From: Gordonia oryzae
GTDB taxonomy: Bacteria > Actinomycetota > Actinomycetes > Mycobacteriales > Mycobacteriaceae
Assembly: GCF_003797185.1 (NCBI RefSeq)
Contig: NZ_RKMH01000011.1
Location: 1-64,000, forward strand
DNA length: 64,000 nucleotides
Reading direction: 5' to 3'
This document shows positions 53,796-62,801 of this stretch, in pieces. The notes under the pieces were generated by a model, which saw nothing but the letters and a program-made list of their open reading frames with translations, searched no databases and had not been told where the DNA came from. A program made the position numbers and the translations under genes. Within the stretch, counting starts at the first letter, position 1. Each line of letters begins with the position of its first letter.

Positions 53796-54448
53796 TCTGC
53801 TGGCAGGAAGTTTGTTCCCAAGGTGGTTTCCGCCGTGGGCGAACGGACGCGGTGATGTGCCGACCTGACGGATGCGTGTCCTACAGGACACCAAAACCCG
53901 AGGTCGGTCCAGATTTGGCACGCCCGGCCGGGATCTGACGACGATGATCGGCAACCAGCCTCCAGCCCCTCGGGCCGTGACTTCGCACCAACGAGCGATC
54001 GGCGGAGGGGAGACCAACAGGCCCACCCTCGCCATCTCCCAACCGATCCAGCAGTACATCACGCCGCAGACAAGGTCGAGTTCGGCGACCGTCGGCGCGT
54101 CCCGTCGCGACCCCGCGGATTAGGTAAAAGCCACCCCGACAAAAGGTTCCGCTGGCACGCTGCGCACGAACCGCCGGTGACCACTGCACGGCGCCGTGTT
54201 CGGTCGTTGTGCGGATGCGGCGGGTCACGTCGGGCACCCGGCAGATCGGCGGCGTGCATCCGGATGAGTGTCATGCCGTCTCGGGCGACGATGACCCGCT
54301 CGTGCCGTCGCAGATGAAAGCGGGAGCCGAACCGTTAGCCGGTGAACCGCTGCACGACGGCGCGGACCTGCTCGGCAGGCTGCGCATACCTGGGACCAGG
54401 TTGGATGCGCGTGAGGCTCAACGGCCTCGGCTCGCTGGCTGAACCGGC
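53796..54448. other. Stretch without a supported gene
   Basis: About 650 bp. Several overlapping frames of 70-120 codons are open on both strands, as expected at high GC, but none shows a start signal or family motif that I recognise. The GC3 pattern is irregular, and the neighbouring 56-kb region contains true pseudogenes, so an old decayed gene is possible. Confidence 0.5.
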
Positions 54449-55306
54449 TCAGAATCGACGCGATATCGCCGTCACAATCTCGTCAGGCGCTTCCTCGGGG
54501 ACGAAGTGGCCGGCGCGCGGCACCGCGACAACCTCGGTGTCGGCGAAGTCGCGCTTGATGCGGGGCAAACACCCCCTGGGGCGAAACACCACGTCGCGCA
54601 TGCCCCACACCGCGATGACAGGTTTGCCTCCCAGCGCACCAGGGATCTCACGCTCAAGTCGGCACAACCATTCGCGTGCCGCACGAATCTCCCGGGGCAT
54701 CACGCCAAGTGCCACGCGCGCATCGTGATTCGGTTGTACCTGCCGATAGTGATCTGCCTCGAGCGGACTGAGGACATCGCCGAGGCCGGCGATCAGGAAC
54801 TTCTCAACCAGGAGATTGTTGTCGAGTATCCGCCTCTGACACGGTCGACTACTCATCACAGCGCTGAACGCGCGGTTGGGCATCGCGTCGATGGGCCACA
54901 AAGCGGTGTTACACAGTACAAGTCCCCGCACTCGCTCGGCACGCGGAATAGCTGCACCGACTCCGATCGGACCACCCCAGTCGTGGCCCACCACCACGAA
55001 CCCGTCGAGATCGAGGTGATCGACCAACTCGCCGAGCACCTCGGTCAACTCGACAATGGTGAAACCGAAATCACTCGGACGCTCAGACAGGCCGAAGCCC
55101 ATGTGGTCCAGAGCAATACACCGGTATCGGTCACGCAGTCCGGTGATCACGCGCCGATAGAGGAAGCTCCACGTAGGCGATCCATGGCAGAACAGCATCG
55201 GCGTCCCCTCGCCTTCATCGACGTAATGCACGCGTCCCGATGACGATGCGAACCATCTCGATCGAAATGGGTACACCTCACGGTCTGGTATGAAACCAAT
55301 CCGCAC
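54449..55306 (-). CDS. Alpha/beta hydrolase, haloalkane dehalogenase-like
   Basis: 285 aa, GTG start. Oxyanion HGSPTWSFLYR, nucleophile Asp in GHDWGGPIGV followed by the halide-binding Trp of dehalogenases, acid in WGMRDVVFRP, and His in AGHFVPEEAP. The nucleophile Asp-Trp pair favours haloalkane dehalogenase or fluoroacetate dehalogenase-like activity over esterase activity; the second halide-binding residue is uncertain (Ser in HGSPT). It is divergent from a TetR gene across a tripartite operator. Confidence 0.85.
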   Translation of the reverse strand: MRIGFIPDREVYPFRSRWFASSSGRVHYVDEGEGTPMLFCHGSPTWSFLYRRVITGLRDRYRCIALDHMGFGLSERPSDFGFTIVELTEVLGELVDHLDLDGFVVVGHDWGGPIGVGAAIPRAERVRGLVLCNTALWPIDAMPNRAFSAVMSSRPCQRRILDNNLLVEKFLIAGLGDVLSPLEADHYRQVQPNHDARVALGVMPREIRAAREWLCRLEREIPGALGGKPVIAVWGMRDVVFRPRGCLPRIKRDFADTEVVAVPRAGHFVPEEAPDEIVTAISRRF

Positions 55307-55338
55307 CTCAACCGCCTTCCTCTACGATCGCACAGCAA

Positions 55339-55368
55339 CTAGAGATATTCTCTAGAGAACTTCTCTAG
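55339..55368. promoter_or_regulatory. Two overlapping palindromes sharing a central half-site
   Basis: CTAGAGATATTCTCTAG (55339-55355) and CTAGAGAACTTCTCTAG (55352-55368) share CTAG, giving evenly spaced half-sites with 13-bp period. The second is a perfect palindrome. It lies in the 78-bp divergent gap between the hydrolase and the TetR gene, so two dimers of the regulator could bind side by side. Confidence 0.9.
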
Positions 55369-55384
55369 TGTCTACTATGGCCGC

Positions 55385-55984
55385 ATGCCCGCGCAAGCAC
55401 TCGACATCTCCCGCCGCGACGCGATCCTCGCTGCAGCACTGGCGTTGTTCGACGCGGACGGTTACGCCGTCACCACGATGTCAGCGGTGCAGCGCGCAGC
55501 GAGGGCGAGCACCGGCAGCTTGTATCACCACTTCCCCAGCAAGGCTCACCTTGCTGCCGAGTTACAGGTGAGAGCGCTCGCCGACTATCGAGATGGACTG
55601 CTCACCGCTTTGGGCAATGGCGATGTCGATGATGCAGAGGGCGGCGTACGAGCGGTTGTGCACTTTCACCTCCGGTGGGTCACCGACAATCTGGATCGCG
55701 CACGACTGCTGTACACGCTGCATGATCCACAGGTGTCCGTACTGGCGGCGGAGCGGATAGCGGCCGTCACCTCTGTGCTCTTCACCGACGTCGGCTCGTG
55801 GTACGAGCGTCAGCGATCGGGCGGCCGGGTACGCGATGTGCCGATCCACGTCCTGTCGAGTGTGTGGATCGGCCCCGCCCAGGAGATCGGACGTACGCAC
55901 CTGACCCGGCGATACGACCCCGGCGGCGTGCTCGAGTTCGCGGACGACCTCGCAACTGCGGCATGGCATGCTTTGCGCGCGTAG
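55385..55984 (+). CDS. TetR-family regulator of the dehalogenase-like gene
   Basis: 199 aa. HTH: VTTMSAVQRAARASTGSLYH then HFPSKAHLAAELQ. The ligand-binding domain has no recognisable specific signature. It is divergent from the hydrolase gene, and the triple half-site operator sits 17 bp before its start, so it surely regulates itself and the hydrolase. Confidence 0.92.
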   Translation: MPAQALDISRRDAILAAALALFDADGYAVTTMSAVQRAARASTGSLYHHFPSKAHLAAELQVRALADYRDGLLTALGNGDVDDAEGGVRAVVHFHLRWVTDNLDRARLLYTLHDPQVSVLAAERIAAVTSVLFTDVGSWYERQRSGGRVRDVPIHVLSSVWIGPAQEIGRTHLTRRYDPGGVLEFADDLATAAWHALRA

Positions 55985-56454
55985 CCGATTGGCGTGAATT
56001 CGCCCAATCTCACCAAGGCGATCGTTTCGGAACTCGACGGTGGCGGAGCCACTCTCCTCGACCCATCGTGGGAAGAAGATCGTTCCGTGGAATCTACGCT
56101 CTCCCGGCGGGACGTTGACAACGACGCTCGTTCCGGTTGACTCATTCCAGGACACCTGGCACCCGTCGTCGTCGAGCTGCACAAGGGCCACGCGTTGATC
56201 CTTCACCCGCCAACCGACGCCACGAGTTTGTAGACGATCTGCTTCTGGTTTTGCTGTACGCGGATTTCCACTGTGAGAGGTAGATCGACGACGCGGTCAC
56301 TGACGCCCTGACAGGTGTGGTCGTCGAGCCGACCGAGGGCGTCGTCACCCGACGCAGTACCCGCGCCGATCAGCATTCCCGCCGCAGCCGCGGCCGCGAG
56401 CGCTCCGGCTAGCAGCCGGCTTCTCACGCATGGCGGACGGGCAACGCTGGACAC
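55985..56454 (-). pseudogene. Small secreted protein gene, apparently split by a frameshift
   Basis: An 83-codon reading (56203-56454) starts with a signal peptide (LLAGALAAAAAAGMLIGAGT, cleavage near ASG-DD) and ends VYKLVASVGG. A second frame begins at 56206 with a GTGA overlap and continues as VKDQRVALVQLDDDGCQVSW then FFPRWVEESGSATVEFRNDR, which reads like the rest of a beta-rich secreted domain with a Cys pair. One added base would join them. Coupled separate genes are possible but less likely, since the second lacks any export signal and has no natural stop before the tetR gene. Confidence 0.6.
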
Positions 56455-56525
56455 GTATCGGCCCGAACCTCGCAGATGTGCGTGAACCCAACGGCCACCA
56501 GATCATCGAATAGTGGGCACCCCCG

Positions 56526-56937
56526 TCACATTGGACGATGACCCGCTTCCTCCCGCCTCCCCACGTCGAATCGGCGAGGGCGCCACACGGCGATTGCCAG
56601 CCATGCCACGATCACCGCCAGCACCAACGGCATCGCGTGAGCGGACTCCCCTTGATCTCGCCACACGACAGGTGGAATCCGCCGGCCAGCTGTTGCAGCA
56701 CCGCGAGTGCAATCGCCGCGATCAGCGACAGCACGGGCACGATCCCGGCCATCTCGGGAAGGACGAGACCGATCGCACCGGCCACCTCCGCCGCGCCGAT
56801 CGCCCGACATCGGGATCGTGGCGCCCGCCCAGGCCATCATGGGCGCCAACTGCTCTTGACTGTGTCAACTTCGTCCCGCCGACATACAGGTAGAACACTG
56901 CCAGCTACGCCGCGATGATCCAGTACGCGATCTCCAT
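56526..56937 (-). pseudogene. DoxX-family membrane protein, dead
   Basis: From ATG 56937 the reading is MEIAYWIIAA, a TAG stop, then LAVFYLYVGGTKLTQSR. It continues in other frames as QLAPMMAWAGATIPMS, then GAAEVAGAIGLVLPEMAGIV with SLIAAIALAVLQQLAGG, then AMPLVLAVIVAWLAIAVWRP to the stop at 56526. The order and content match a full-length DoxX-like protein of about 130 aa. One nonsense codon and at least three frameshifts show advanced decay. Confidence 0.88.
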
Positions 56938-57019
56938 GTCGCCTCCAGTGGTTACGATCGGATGTCACCATCCTGGTCGCGAGTGCGCGACCACACCAAC
57001 CGACGTCGCGGAGAACAGG

Positions 57020-58228
57020 ATGCCGAGATCACCAGAATCGGTCACCCCTGTCTCCACCGGGCTCGACCACATCTTCCCACCATGGCTACGCCTCGACGAC
57101 CTCGATCCCGTAGGCCCGCTATGGCGGGCCGCGCAGATCTTCCGGCTCGCATCCTTCGGCTACGCACTGGGCTTTCAGATCGTGGTGAACCACGACCTGG
57201 ATCGGCCGGGTCTGACGTGGGCGTTGTTCGGCTTGTTGACCGTCGCCAACATCTGGTGGGCGGCGGGCTATCTCGTGGGATTCGGCCGGCGCTGGTGGTT
57301 CGTGGCGTCGGAAGTCGCGGTTTCGGCGGTGATGATGCTGTCGACCTCCTACGTCGCCGACATGGCGTGGGTGGCGAACAACCAGACCTGGCCGACGACA
57401 CTCTGGATGACCAATTGCGTTCTCTCCAGCGCACTTCTGGGCGGGCCCTGGTGGGGACTGCTGGGCGGGGCCGCGGTGGGGTTGACCAACTTTTATGTCA
57501 AGGGCGAGATCGTGCTCAACTTCGGCCGCAACGCCACCGCGTTGCTGCTGTTGATGACCGGCATGGCGATCGGACTCGCCGCGTCGCGGGCGCGCGTCAC
57601 CCACGAACGGCTGACCACCGCGATCCGCGCGGCCGCGCAGGCCGCCGAACGCGAACGCCTTGCCCGCGAGGTCCACGACGGCGTGCTGCAGGTGCTGGCA
57701 CTGGTCTCCCGACGAGGCACCGAGATCGGTGGTGAGACAGCACAACTCGCAGGTCTGGCGGCCCAGCAGGAGCAACGCCTGCGCCGGCTGATCGCAGCAC
57801 GGCCGGCCGACGGCGGCTCCGACACGCAGACCGATCTCGGTGCAGCACTGCAAGCGTTGGCCGCCGACGGGGTGTCGGTCAGCGCACCGCCCGATCCGGT
57901 TCCACTGCCGGCAACGGTTCTTGCCGAAGTGATGTCGGCCATCGACAACATCCTCACCAATTCCGCACTACACGCCGGACCCGAGGCGCACAGTTATGTA
58001 CTTCTCGAGGACCTCGACGAGGAGGTGATCATCAGCGTCCGCGACACCGGGTTGGGGATCGCACCGGGTCGGCTAGCGCAAGCGAGAAGTGAAGGCCGGA
58101 TGGGTATCGATCGTTCGATCGTCGGACGCATCGAGCACCTCGGCGGCAGGGCACAACTACATTCGGCGCCGGGCATGGGAACCGAATGGGAGCTGACGAT
58201 CCCGGTGGAGAAAGGCAGACGGCGATGA
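57020..58228 (+). CDS. Membrane sensor histidine kinase
   Basis: 402 aa from ATG 57020, with GGAGAA 8 nt upstream. Four to five N-terminal membrane helices (about 40-190) are followed by the HisKA_3-type H-box EREHLAREVHDGVLQ (spelled RERLAREVHDGVLQ here; His219) and an ATPase domain (NILTNSALHAG, VRDTGLGIAPGRL). It resembles the MacS/NreB-like kinases with PspC-less sensor regions. It overlaps the response-regulator gene by 4 bp. Confidence 0.93.
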   Translation: MPRSPESVTPVSTGLDHIFPPWLRLDDLDPVGPLWRAAQIFRLASFGYALGFQIVVNHDLDRPGLTWALFGLLTVANIWWAAGYLVGFGRRWWFVASEVAVSAVMMLSTSYVADMAWVANNQTWPTTLWMTNCVLSSALLGGPWWGLLGGAAVGLTNFYVKGEIVLNFGRNATALLLLMTGMAIGLAASRARVTHERLTTAIRAAAQAAERERLAREVHDGVLQVLALVSRRGTEIGGETAQLAGLAAQQEQRLRRLIAARPADGGSDTQTDLGAALQALAADGVSVSAPPDPVPLPATVLAEVMSAIDNILTNSALHAGPEAHSYVLLEDLDEEVIISVRDTGLGIAPGRLAQARSEGRMGIDRSIVGRIEHLGGRAQLHSAPGMGTEWELTIPVEKGRRR

Positions 58229-58866
58229 CAGTACGTGTGATGGTGGTCGACGATCACCCGATGTGGCGCGACGGGGTCGCCCGCGACCTGACCGACGAAG
58301 GATTCGAGGTAGTCGCCACAGCCGACGGCGTCCGCGCGGCCACTGCCCGCGCCGCGGCGGTCCAGCCAGACGTGGTGCTGATGGACATGCAGATGCCCGA
58401 CGGCAGTGGCGCGCAAGCGACCAGCGAACTCCTCGCCGTCTGCCCGGGCGCCCGCGTGCTGGTGCTCTCGGCATCCGACGAGCGCGACGACGTCCTCGAC
58501 GCCGTCAAGGCAGGTGCCACCGGTTATCTCGTGAAGAGCGCGCACCGCGACGAACTGGTGGCCGCGGTCCGCGCCACTGCCGAGGGACAGGCTGTGTTCA
58601 CTCCCGGTCTGGCCGGATTGGTCCTCGGCGAGTATCGGCGGATCGCTCGCGACCCGGGCCCCGACACCCCCGTGCTGACCGACCGGGAGACCCAGGTGCT
58701 GCGTGAGGTCGCCAAGGGTCTGTCGTCCAAGCAGATCGCCGCCAGGCTGTCGATCAGCCCACGTACCGTCGAGAACCACGTCGGGGCGACCCTGCGGAAA
58801 CTACAGCTGGCCAACCGGGTCGAACTGGCACGGTACGCCATCGAACACGGCCTCGACGACGACTGA
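58225..58866 (+). CDS. NarL/LuxR-family response regulator
   Basis: 213 aa. Receiver domain with Asp9/Asp10 and phospho-acceptor Asp54 (VLMDMQMPDG). C-terminal LuxR HTH: TDRETQVLREVAKGLSSKQI then SISPRTVENHVGATLRKLQL. The ATG overlaps the kinase stop (ATGA), so this is the cognate regulator. Targets are unknown; the adjacent DUF2339 gene is a candidate. Confidence 0.95.
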   Translation: MTVRVMVVDDHPMWRDGVARDLTDEGFEVVATADGVRAATARAAAVQPDVVLMDMQMPDGSGAQATSELLAVCPGARVLVLSASDERDDVLDAVKAGATGYLVKSAHRDELVAAVRATAEGQAVFTPGLAGLVLGEYRRIARDPGPDTPVLTDRETQVLREVAKGLSSKQIAARLSISPRTVENHVGATLRKLQLANRVELARYAIEHGLDDD

Positions 58867-58982
58867 CACCATCCGCCCGAACGACGCCGGCCAGAGTTCT
58901 CAGCAGGTCATCGGGCTTCACTCACGGCATCCGGGTAGATCTACTCAAGATCGGCGGCCTCCGAGCCAGCACAGTGGTCCCC

Positions 58983-60980
58983 ATGAACCACGCACCTACC
59001 CCAGGCGGGCCCACGCCCGCCCCGAGTGACACGACGGTCACGGTCCTCGAGCGGATCAGCGGCCAGTTCGCCGACATCGCCCGCTCCATGACCTCCATCT
59101 CCGACGACATGACGACGTTGCAGAGCATCCTCGGTGCCGCGCCCGTTACGGCGCAGCCCTCGCCACAGCCGGTTGCGCCACAACCGGTTGCACCTCAGGC
59201 CGTCCCGTCCCCGCCTCATCACCACCAGTCGCCTGCACCCTATGCGATCCCCACCTATCAGCCGGTGCGGCCCGCACCGTACGCGATGCCGGTTGGGCCG
59301 ATGCCGTTCAACCCCATGCCGGTCGGGTCGATGCCACCCCGTCCGCCCTATCCTCCGGCCGGCCACCGTCCGCCGATGACACCAAGAAGGACTATGTCCG
59401 AGCGGATCTCGCAGGCCGCCGAGCGTGGACTCGTCGGCAAGCTCCTCGCCGCGGCCGGCGTCGGGATCACCTTGATCGGCGTGGTGCTGTTACTGGTTCT
59501 GGCCGCGCAGGCCGGTCTGCTCCGGCCGGAGCTACGGGTGGCCGGCGGCGCACTATTGGCTGTCGCACTCGTCGGCGTCGGCACCGTTCTCGGCCGAGAT
59601 GCCAGAAGGCGTTCGGGTGCTGCGGCCCTCGTCGCCACCGGCGTGGCCGCCGCGCTGTTCGACGTCCTGGCGATCACCGCGATCTATCACTGGGTGCCCG
59701 ACTACGTCGCGCTGATTGTGGCGGCGGTCATTGCCGCAGGTGGCCTCGGGGTCGCGCACTGGTGGAACAGTCAGGCACTGGCGTTGATGGTCGGCATCCC
59801 ACTCGTGGCGTTAGCGCCGTTCATCACTGGCGAGATCGATGACCTACTCGTCGGCTTCTTGCTCGTTTACACCACCGCCACCCTGTGGATTCAACTGGGC
59901 CGCAACTGGATTGCGATGTTTGCGACCAATACAACCGTCGCCACGCTCCCCCTGTGCTACGCAGTGGTCGAGGGTATGCTCACCTACCAGGATGACGTGG
60001 AGTGGTTCGTCATCGTCGCCCTGAGCCTCAACATGCTCCTTGCGACAAGCTCGGCGCTTGTCCTGCTTCGCAGTTCGACGCAGCCACTGATCCTGACGCT
60101 GGTCGCGTGCGCCACTCTGGTCCCGATGCTCGGGGCAGCTGCAGTCGCAGGCCCGGCGGTCTCCTCGATCATGCTGGCGCTGACAGCCGTTGCCTTGGCG
60201 ACTCTGGCGTTGGGCGCCGGTCGGCTGCGCGGTGTCACATCCGCGGTGCAGACGGTGTGGCTGTCGGCGAGTGCCGTTGCCACCTGTGGTGCGCTGATAG
60301 CCGGTCTCGGCGGCCCCGGTCTCGTCATCGGGCTTGCCGGTGTCGGTCTCGTCGTCGCTGTTGGCGCCTGCGTCACAAACCAATTGGCGTTACAGTTGCG
60401 GATCGTCGGCACCGTCTTCACCGGCCTCTCGCTTTTCGGGTCGCTAACCCTCGGAGCCATCGATCGCATGGTGCTCAGGAACTCGTTGTCGGCAACCACG
60501 CAGGCTCAGCTGGTGATCGTCGCGGCTGTATCGCTTGCCGCGGTCGCCACTCTCACCTGGTCGTGGGCCCGCGTTCGTCGCAGCGACGTGCCCGCCATCG
60601 GAACCATCGGCAGCCTGATCTCTCTGGGACTGGTCACCGAGGTCTGCGTCGGTCTCGGAGGCGCTATCAGCGGAGGCGCTGACAGCGGGTTCCGCGCGGG
60701 TCATACCGTCGCGACCATCGCATGGGTGCTGACCGCCGCAGCCGGACTGATCTGGGCTCGTCGACTCCACGGCTCGTCCCGCACCCTCACGGTAACGGTG
60801 AGCTTGGTGATCGTCGCCGCCGCGGTCGCCAAGTTGTTCCTCTTCGACCTCGCCGCCCTCGACGGGCTGTTCCGGGTCATCGCCTTCATCGTCGTCGGAT
60901 TGCTCCTGTTGACACTCGGTGTGGTCTACGCACAGTCGTTGAACTCCGATGGCGGCCGGACACACCCGAGGACGCCATGA
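58983..60980 (+). CDS. Large polytopic membrane protein (DUF2339-like)
   Basis: 665 aa. About 140 N-terminal residues form a cytoplasmic part: a coiled coil (ERISGQFADIARSMTSISDD) and a Pro/Gln-rich linker with repeated QPVAPQPVAPQ and MPVG units. They are followed by about 16 hydrophobic helices to the end (for example FLFDLAALDGLFRVIAFIVV near the C-terminus). DUF2339 proteins are of unknown function. The gene follows the two-component system by 116 bp, in the same direction. Confidence 0.85.
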   Translation: MNHAPTPGGPTPAPSDTTVTVLERISGQFADIARSMTSISDDMTTLQSILGAAPVTAQPSPQPVAPQPVAPQAVPSPPHHHQSPAPYAIPTYQPVRPAPYAMPVGPMPFNPMPVGSMPPRPPYPPAGHRPPMTPRRTMSERISQAAERGLVGKLLAAAGVGITLIGVVLLLVLAAQAGLLRPELRVAGGALLAVALVGVGTVLGRDARRRSGAAALVATGVAAALFDVLAITAIYHWVPDYVALIVAAVIAAGGLGVAHWWNSQALALMVGIPLVALAPFITGEIDDLLVGFLLVYTTATLWIQLGRNWIAMFATNTTVATLPLCYAVVEGMLTYQDDVEWFVIVALSLNMLLATSSALVLLRSSTQPLILTLVACATLVPMLGAAAVAGPAVSSIMLALTAVALATLALGAGRLRGVTSAVQTVWLSASAVATCGALIAGLGGPGLVIGLAGVGLVVAVGACVTNQLALQLRIVGTVFTGLSLFGSLTLGAIDRMVLRNSLSATTQAQLVIVAAVSLAAVATLTWSWARVRRSDVPAIGTIGSLISLGLVTEVCVGLGGAISGGADSGFRAGHTVATIAWVLTAAAGLIWARRLHGSSRTLTVTVSLVIVAAAVAKLFLFDLAALDGLFRVIAFIVVGLLLLTLGVVYAQSLNSDGGRTHPRTP

Positions 60981-61477
60981 CCGTCGTGGCCGCGCGCCCA
61001 GTTGTCAGCGGCAACGATCTGCGCTGCCAGACCATCGAATGGGTTGTCCAGCCGAGGGATAGTCATGGATACGACCCGACGGCGGCAACGACGCATTCAG
61101 GGCAGTGGGCCGCCGACGCCGACATCATCCGCAGCGCCTACGTCGATCATCCCGAGGACGACGACCGGGGTCAGGCCGGCATGATGGTGCACGAGGTCCT
61201 CGACGCCGCCCACGGGACGCTTGGTGGACAGGCGTTGTCGCGAGACCTGATCGACAGCGTAGCGAGCCCACGCTGGAGAAGGCCTTCGAGTACCGGTTCC
61301 GGGTCGACTCCGATCTGCCACGCCACGATCTACAAGGGCGGCACCGACAAGGCCATCGAACCCACCCCGAAAAAAGGGGGGACGAGCGGGGGCAATCCGG
61401 CGCGCTCGGCGATGCAGCAGAAGGTCTGGCTCGGCAGCCGGATACAGATGCCGCGTTGGTGGTGGGAGGATCGAGGC
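60981..61477. other. Stretch without a supported gene
   Basis: About 500 bp. The frame of the nitroreductase gene is open through much of it but has no start signals and an irregular composition, and homopolymer runs (AAAAAAGGGG near 61370) occur. The short plus-strand stretch EPTLEKAFEYRFRVDSDLPR (near 61271) looks protein-like. I could not name it; possibly remains of a gene. Confidence 0.45.
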
Positions 61478-62143
61478 ATGGAATTCGACGACGTCATCCG
61501 CACGACCTTCGCTGCACGCGAGTTCACCGACGACCCGATATCCGACGAGGTGCTGTGGGAAATCCTCGATACCGCGCGCTTTGCGCCCAGCGGCGGCAAC
61601 CGGCAGGGTGCGCATGTGACCGTGGTGCGCGACCCGGACACCAAGCAGGCGATTGCCGAATTGAGCAAGACCGGTGCGCGCCGCTATCTGGCCCAGCGTG
61701 CGGCGCGTGAAATGCCGTGGAATGTCGTGCATCCCAGCGCGGTCACCGACGCCGACCTCGCCGCTACCGAAGGCGTCGACGAGTTCGTCGCCCCGCTCGC
61801 CGCCGCGCCGGTGCTGCTGGTGGTGACGGTGAATCTGGAGGTCGTGGCGTCGATGGACAAGGAGCTCGACCGCATCGGCGTGGTGCCGGGTGGTTCGATC
61901 TATCCGCTGGTATGGAACATCCTCACCACCGCACGTTCTCGGGGATACGGCGGCACGATCACCACGATGGCCGTCACCGAGGAACCCGGCGTCCGCGAAC
62001 TCCTGGCGATCCCCGACACCCACGCGTTGGCGGCGGTGCTACCGCTGGGCAAGCCGGTCAGACAACTCACCCGGCTGCGGCGGGAACCGGTCGAGGACTT
62101 TGTGACGCGAGAACGCTTCGACGGCAACGCGTTCACGCGATAG
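61478..62143 (+). CDS. Nitroreductase-family FMN protein
   Basis: 221 aa from ATG 61478, with GGGAGG 11 nt upstream. Nitroreductase fold: VIRTTFAAREFTDDPISDEV, RFAPSGGNRQGAHVTVVRDP (FMN phosphate contact) and SIYPLVWNILTTARSRGYGG. It reduces nitro or quinone compounds with NAD(P)H. Resembles mycobacterial Acg-independent NfnB-like reductases; no operon partner. Confidence 0.92.
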   Translation: MEFDDVIRTTFAAREFTDDPISDEVLWEILDTARFAPSGGNRQGAHVTVVRDPDTKQAIAELSKTGARRYLAQRAAREMPWNVVHPSAVTDADLAATEGVDEFVAPLAAAPVLLVVTVNLEVVASMDKELDRIGVVPGGSIYPLVWNILTTARSRGYGGTITTMAVTEEPGVRELLAIPDTHALAAVLPLGKPVRQLTRLRREPVEDFVTRERFDGNAFTR

Positions 62144-62801
62144 CCCGGCACCCCATGCTAGTTCACCGATTCCGTCAGTCGACAGATTCGGCATGGCGGT
62201 CGTCGAACACCCGCCCGCGGGACGCGCGAGTATGTCAAACACCCTCGGCCCGGCCGTGATTGGACGATAATGTCTCGACCGGCACCGATCATTCCGGCAC
62301 CAATCATTCCGGCCTCGATCAGTCCCGCACCGATCAGTCCAGTAGCGACTCGAAGGGCGAGTGGCAACGCCAGTTGAGAATCTCGAAGGCATGTACGCGC
62401 TGATGCGGTAGGCGAACATGATCATGCACTTCTTCTCCTCGAGGACATCCCGACTCTCGCGAAAACAGTTGGTGTGGTGATCGATCTGGTCCTTGTCGAC
62501 GTCCGTCTCCCACCCCCGTCCATGTGCAGGCCGGCATCGTCATTGCCGATGGCTCTCCCCCGACGCGCGTCGAGGAGCGGGTGCCCGAACACGTCGAGGT
62601 GATGGAGAACGCCACGGGTGTCGATGATGCGGTGCCGGCGGCAGAACGGGCCATGTTTGGAGAGCATCGCTGCACCAGGCGCTCAAAGTCCTCGCGAGCG
62701 TCGGGATGTTGGTGACCGACCATCAGTTCGTTCGTCGGCTCGACCTCGCCGGAGGTTGTGCCGCAGTAATGATCACCGCCCGCGGCAGTCCGGTTGGGCG
62801 T
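62144..62801. other. Stretch without a supported gene, possible remnant
   Basis: About 660 bp. A minus-strand frame (62422-62667) contains RRHRIIDTRGVLHHLDVFGH then GRAIGNDDAGLHMDGGG, and a second frame continues upstream (HQHPDAREDFERLVQRCSPN). They read like pieces of one broken gene, but I cannot name it. Short repeats of CCGGCACCGATC/CCGGCACCAATC occur at 62279-62340 (ATCATTCCGGC, ATCAGTCCCGC). Confidence 0.45.

Noticed and set aside
60722-61477. Upstream extension of the nitroreductase frame
   Set aside because: It overlaps the DUF2339-like gene and shows no conserved sequence; the ATG at 61478 has a ribosome site and starts the family homology.
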